7,957 nucleotides of DNA from Opitutia bacterium (GTDB taxonomy: Bacteria > Verrucomicrobiota > Verrucomicrobiia > Opitutales > Seribacteraceae), in assembly GCA_018646565.1 (NCBI GenBank), contig JABGUO010000426.1, positions 1-7,957 on the forward strand, read 5' to 3'. Both the position numbers and the translations under genes were made by a program. Below the pieces are notes generated by a model. The model was not told the DNA's origin and made no database searches. It saw only the letters and a program-made list of their open reading frames with translations. Every line of letters starts with the position of its first letter. Position 1 is the first letter of the stretch. Shown piece by piece: positions 6,986-7,957 of this stretch.

Positions 6986-7009
6986 ACTGCCGCTTGTGGA
7001 TACGGCAGT
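6986..7009. repeat. Perfect 7-bp hairpin with 10-base loop
   Basis: ACTGCCG (6986-6992) and CGGCAGT (7003-7009) pair perfectly around a 10-base loop. On the minus strand it lies 13 bases after the stop of the weak 83-codon frame, where a terminator could sit, but no clear U-run follows in either direction. It could also be a protein-binding dyad or part of a larger RNA fold. Confidence 0.5.
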
Positions 7010-7021
7010 CAATGTAAGTAA

Positions 7022-7249
7022 TCAAGCAGGTATTAGATTCGTTGGCATTACATATATCCTCGCTCTCGATGCCGGGCAATCTGCATTTATTGAAATACGG
7101 TCAGTCCAGATAATAGAATCAATTTCCCGATTCGCTTTATCGAACTGAACGGTTCGGGCGACTCCAATGTCATTGGCGGTAACAAAACCGCCAGATAGAA
7201 TGCAGAAACTGATTGAAACCAACATTTCACTGCAAATGGTAAAATCCAT
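7022..7249 (-). CDS. Weak hypothetical small protein (uncertain)
   Basis: The frame is open for 83 codons to an ATG at 7271-7273. An ATG at 7247-7249 would give a 75-aa product starting MDFTICSEML, with a hydrophobic stretch to about residue 25 that looks faintly like a signal peptide ending near VTA. I do not recognise the sequence. There is no Shine-Dalgarno site, no partner gene and no family motif, and the plus strand of the same DNA gives an equally protein-like translation. The main support is that this patch is more GC-rich than its flanks and that a hairpin follows the stop. It is probably a chance frame or a relic rather than a working gene. Confidence 0.15.
   Translation of the reverse strand: MDFTICSEMLVSISFCILSGGFVTANDIGVARTVQFDKANREIDSIIWTDRISINADCPASRARIYVMPTNLIPA
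7174..7193. repeat. Perfect 7-bp hairpin with 6-base loop
   Basis: TGGCGGT (7174-7180) and ACCGCCA (7187-7193) form a perfect, GC-rich stem around AACAAA. A smaller dyad CGAAC/GTTCG lies just upstream at 7141-7156. With the hairpin at 6986-7009 this makes three dyads in about 210 bp. No T-run follows, so it is not a typical terminator. Confidence 0.5.
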
Positions 7250-7454
7250 GTTATCGCTACTTGATGTAATCAATTATCTGGATTTTTCACAACGGGGAGA
7301 GGTGGGCTTTTGGAATTTTAGATAAGAATGGATTTCTTTAGATGTAGACAGAGGAATGCAAATTTAAATGAACCAGTTTTGATGTATCGCCTTTATTATA
7401 CAGTTATCAAAAATCGAATTTGTTGTGCTTAATAAATAGAATTAATGGACTGCC

Positions 7455-7505
7455 TAATTTCTGCGGTTACAGGGGCGGAGGATTTAACCACTCCGCTATC
7501 ACACT
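7455..7505 (-). other. tRNA-Tyr-like 5'-half fragment or GC-rich hairpin in AT-rich DNA
   Basis: On the minus strand TAGCGGAGTGGTTAAA (plus 7483-7498) resembles the position 8-9 plus D-arm region of bacterial tRNA-Tyr (commonly TAGC-x-GAGTGG-x-TAAA). It is followed by CTGTAA (7467-7472), which has the form of a GUA anticodon loop, flanked by CCGC. The anticodon stem does not pair properly, the spacing from D-arm to anticodon is short, and no T-arm or closing acceptor strand follows, so it cannot be a working tRNA. The same bases form a perfect hairpin, GCGGAG/CTCCGC (7475-7480 with 7491-7496), around a 10-base loop. It is either a tRNA relic or a chance resemblance within a hairpin. Confidence 0.3.
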
Positions 7506-7623
7506 TTTAAAATTTGAATTTCCAATTTATCTTTTTCTCGTATTTCATTGAGTCATGTACAATTTGATATTATCTGATTAAATTTAGGTAAAAAAATGAA
7601 TTTAAATAGTTAATGTTTTGAAA

Positions 7624-7957
7624 ATGAATAGTTTCGCTCATTTACTCAAAACTAATCAAATAAACTATTATAGATATGTTTTATTTGCTTTTTTACAGAT
7701 TCTTTTTCTGCCCTCTGCATTTCCGGGTGAAGAAAAAAAGTTTCCAAAAATCGAAATTAAACCAAATATCTGGGGAGGTGCATCAACAAGAGATATTCAA
7801 AAAATCCTCAACTCTGCTGCAAGGCAGATTTGGCCTCACGCTCAACAAAACAAACTTGCTACCATTCAAGTTGAACGCTCAAGAACTGGCCCAATCGTGC
7901 TCTTCCGGAGAGGAGAAAGAGGCGAGTACCTTGTGCGCTTGGATACAGAAAAAACGT
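7624..7957 (+). CDS. Exported protein of unknown function (partial, 3' end outside window)
   Basis: The frame is open from an ATG at 7624-7626 to the right edge, 111 codons with no stop. Residues 1-18 are polar and basic, 19-32 hydrophobic (VLFAFLQILFLPSA), followed by FPG and a charged EEKK stretch: a Sec-type signal peptide with cleavage probably near residue 32-35. The mature part runs through IEIKPNIWGGASTRDIQKIL, a helix with AARQIWP, then a strand-rich segment with GPIVLFRRG, GEYLVRLDTEKT. I recall uncharacterised Verrucomicrobia/Planctomycetes secreted proteins with a similar 'GPIVL...RG-x-x-GEY-x-VRL-x-T' stretch preceding a His-Glu metallopeptidase-like segment. That part would lie beyond the edge, so a hydrolase role is only a guess. 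No Shine-Dalgarno site; two tiny frames (ATG at 7596 and at 7613) precede the start. Confidence 0.75.
   Translation, partial: MNSFAHLLKTNQINYYRYVLFAFLQILFLPSAFPGEEKKFPKIEIKPNIWGGASTRDIQKILNSAARQIWPHAQQNKLATIQVERSRTGPIVLFRRGERGEYLVRLDTEKT

Larger units (their letters stand above)
6978..7322 (+). pseudogene. Possible decayed small gene on the plus strand
   Basis: From the ATG at 6978 (MQTLPLVDTAVNVSNQAGIR...) the frame runs 56 codons to a TGA at 7146-7148. It then continues open in the same frame for about 57 codons, including an ATG at 7167 and an amphipathic-looking stretch RMQKLIETNISLQMVKSMLS, ending near 7322. Two helical open segments in one frame split by one stop could be a short gene broken by a nonsense mutation. 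I recognise no family. The competing minus-strand frame covers the same bases, and at most one is real. Support is only frame length and local base composition. Confidence 0.15.
6811..7623. other. 813-bp gene-poor region, AT-rich with a GC-richer central patch
   Basis: No confident gene lies between the sugar-importer operon and the next CDS. About 6850-6960 and 7300-7460 are strongly AT-rich. The patch at about 6978-7260 has a base composition nearer to the coding regions. It contains three perfect short hairpins (6986-7009, 7141-7156, 7174-7193) and weak open frames on both strands: minus 7022-7273 (83 codons), and plus from an ATG at 6978, interrupted by a TGA at 7146 and then open in the same frame to about 7320. 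A tRNA-Tyr-like half lies near 7460-7504. Downstream of the tRNA-like piece is AT-rich leader DNA for the last CDS. The whole may be decayed coding or mobile DNA, or an unrecognised structured RNA locus. Confidence 0.6.

Noticed and set aside
7328..7432. 34-codon plus-strand frame (MDFFRCRQRN...)
   Set aside because: Too short, AT-rich, no start signal and no family resemblance; chance is sufficient.
1..7957. CRISPR array, insertion sequence, phage, toxin-antitoxin or defence genes
   Set aside because: No regularly spaced direct repeats, transposase motifs or defence domains were seen on either strand.

Overview
The window is about 8 kb of compact bacterial chromosome with moderate GC content and a clearly AT-rich tail. 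A 38-codon C-terminal fragment at the left edge looks like a DUF1501 protein, a family concentrated in Planctomycetota and Verrucomicrobiota. The substrate-binding protein has a Sec signal peptide without a lipobox, and there is a lipoprotein cytochrome c, so a Gram-negative (diderm) cell is implied. Almost none of the starts has a Shine-Dalgarno site. I favour Verrucomicrobiota, but that is inference from few markers.

Layout, left to right. (1) 1-117, + strand: end of the DUF1501-like gene. (2) 203-1852, + strand: a two-gene unit 6 bp apart, an AmgK-type anomeric sugar kinase and a MurU-type nucleotidyltransferase. Together they would turn recovered MurNAc (and possibly GlcNAc) into the UDP-sugar, a peptidoglycan recycling shortcut that bypasses de novo UDP-MurNAc synthesis. 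(3) 1849-2553, - strand: a diheme c4-like lipoprotein cytochrome, convergent with murU, with overlapping stop codons. (4) 2654-3730, + strand: a MalK/UgpC-type sugar ABC ATPase, divergent from the cytochrome. (5) 3722-6810, - strand: a three-gene operon for a carbohydrate ABC importer, reading binding protein, MalF-type permease, MalG-type permease. It is convergent with the ATPase and overlaps its end by 9 bp. The ATPase and the operon together would form one complete importer, split over two opposing transcripts. The substrate cannot be read from sequence.

(6) 6811-7623: 813 bp without a confident gene, mostly AT-rich. It holds a dyad over the likely operon promoter, a more GC-rich patch (about 6978-7260) with three short perfect hairpins and weak open frames on both strands, and a short segment on the - strand resembling the D-arm and anticodon loop of a tRNA-Tyr. 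(7) 7624 to the right edge, + strand: the first 111 codons of an exported protein of unknown function.

I found no CRISPR array, complete RNA gene, insertion sequence or defence system. The best-supported biology is the AmgK/MurU recycling pair and the split sugar importer. The least explained DNA is the 6811-7623 interval.
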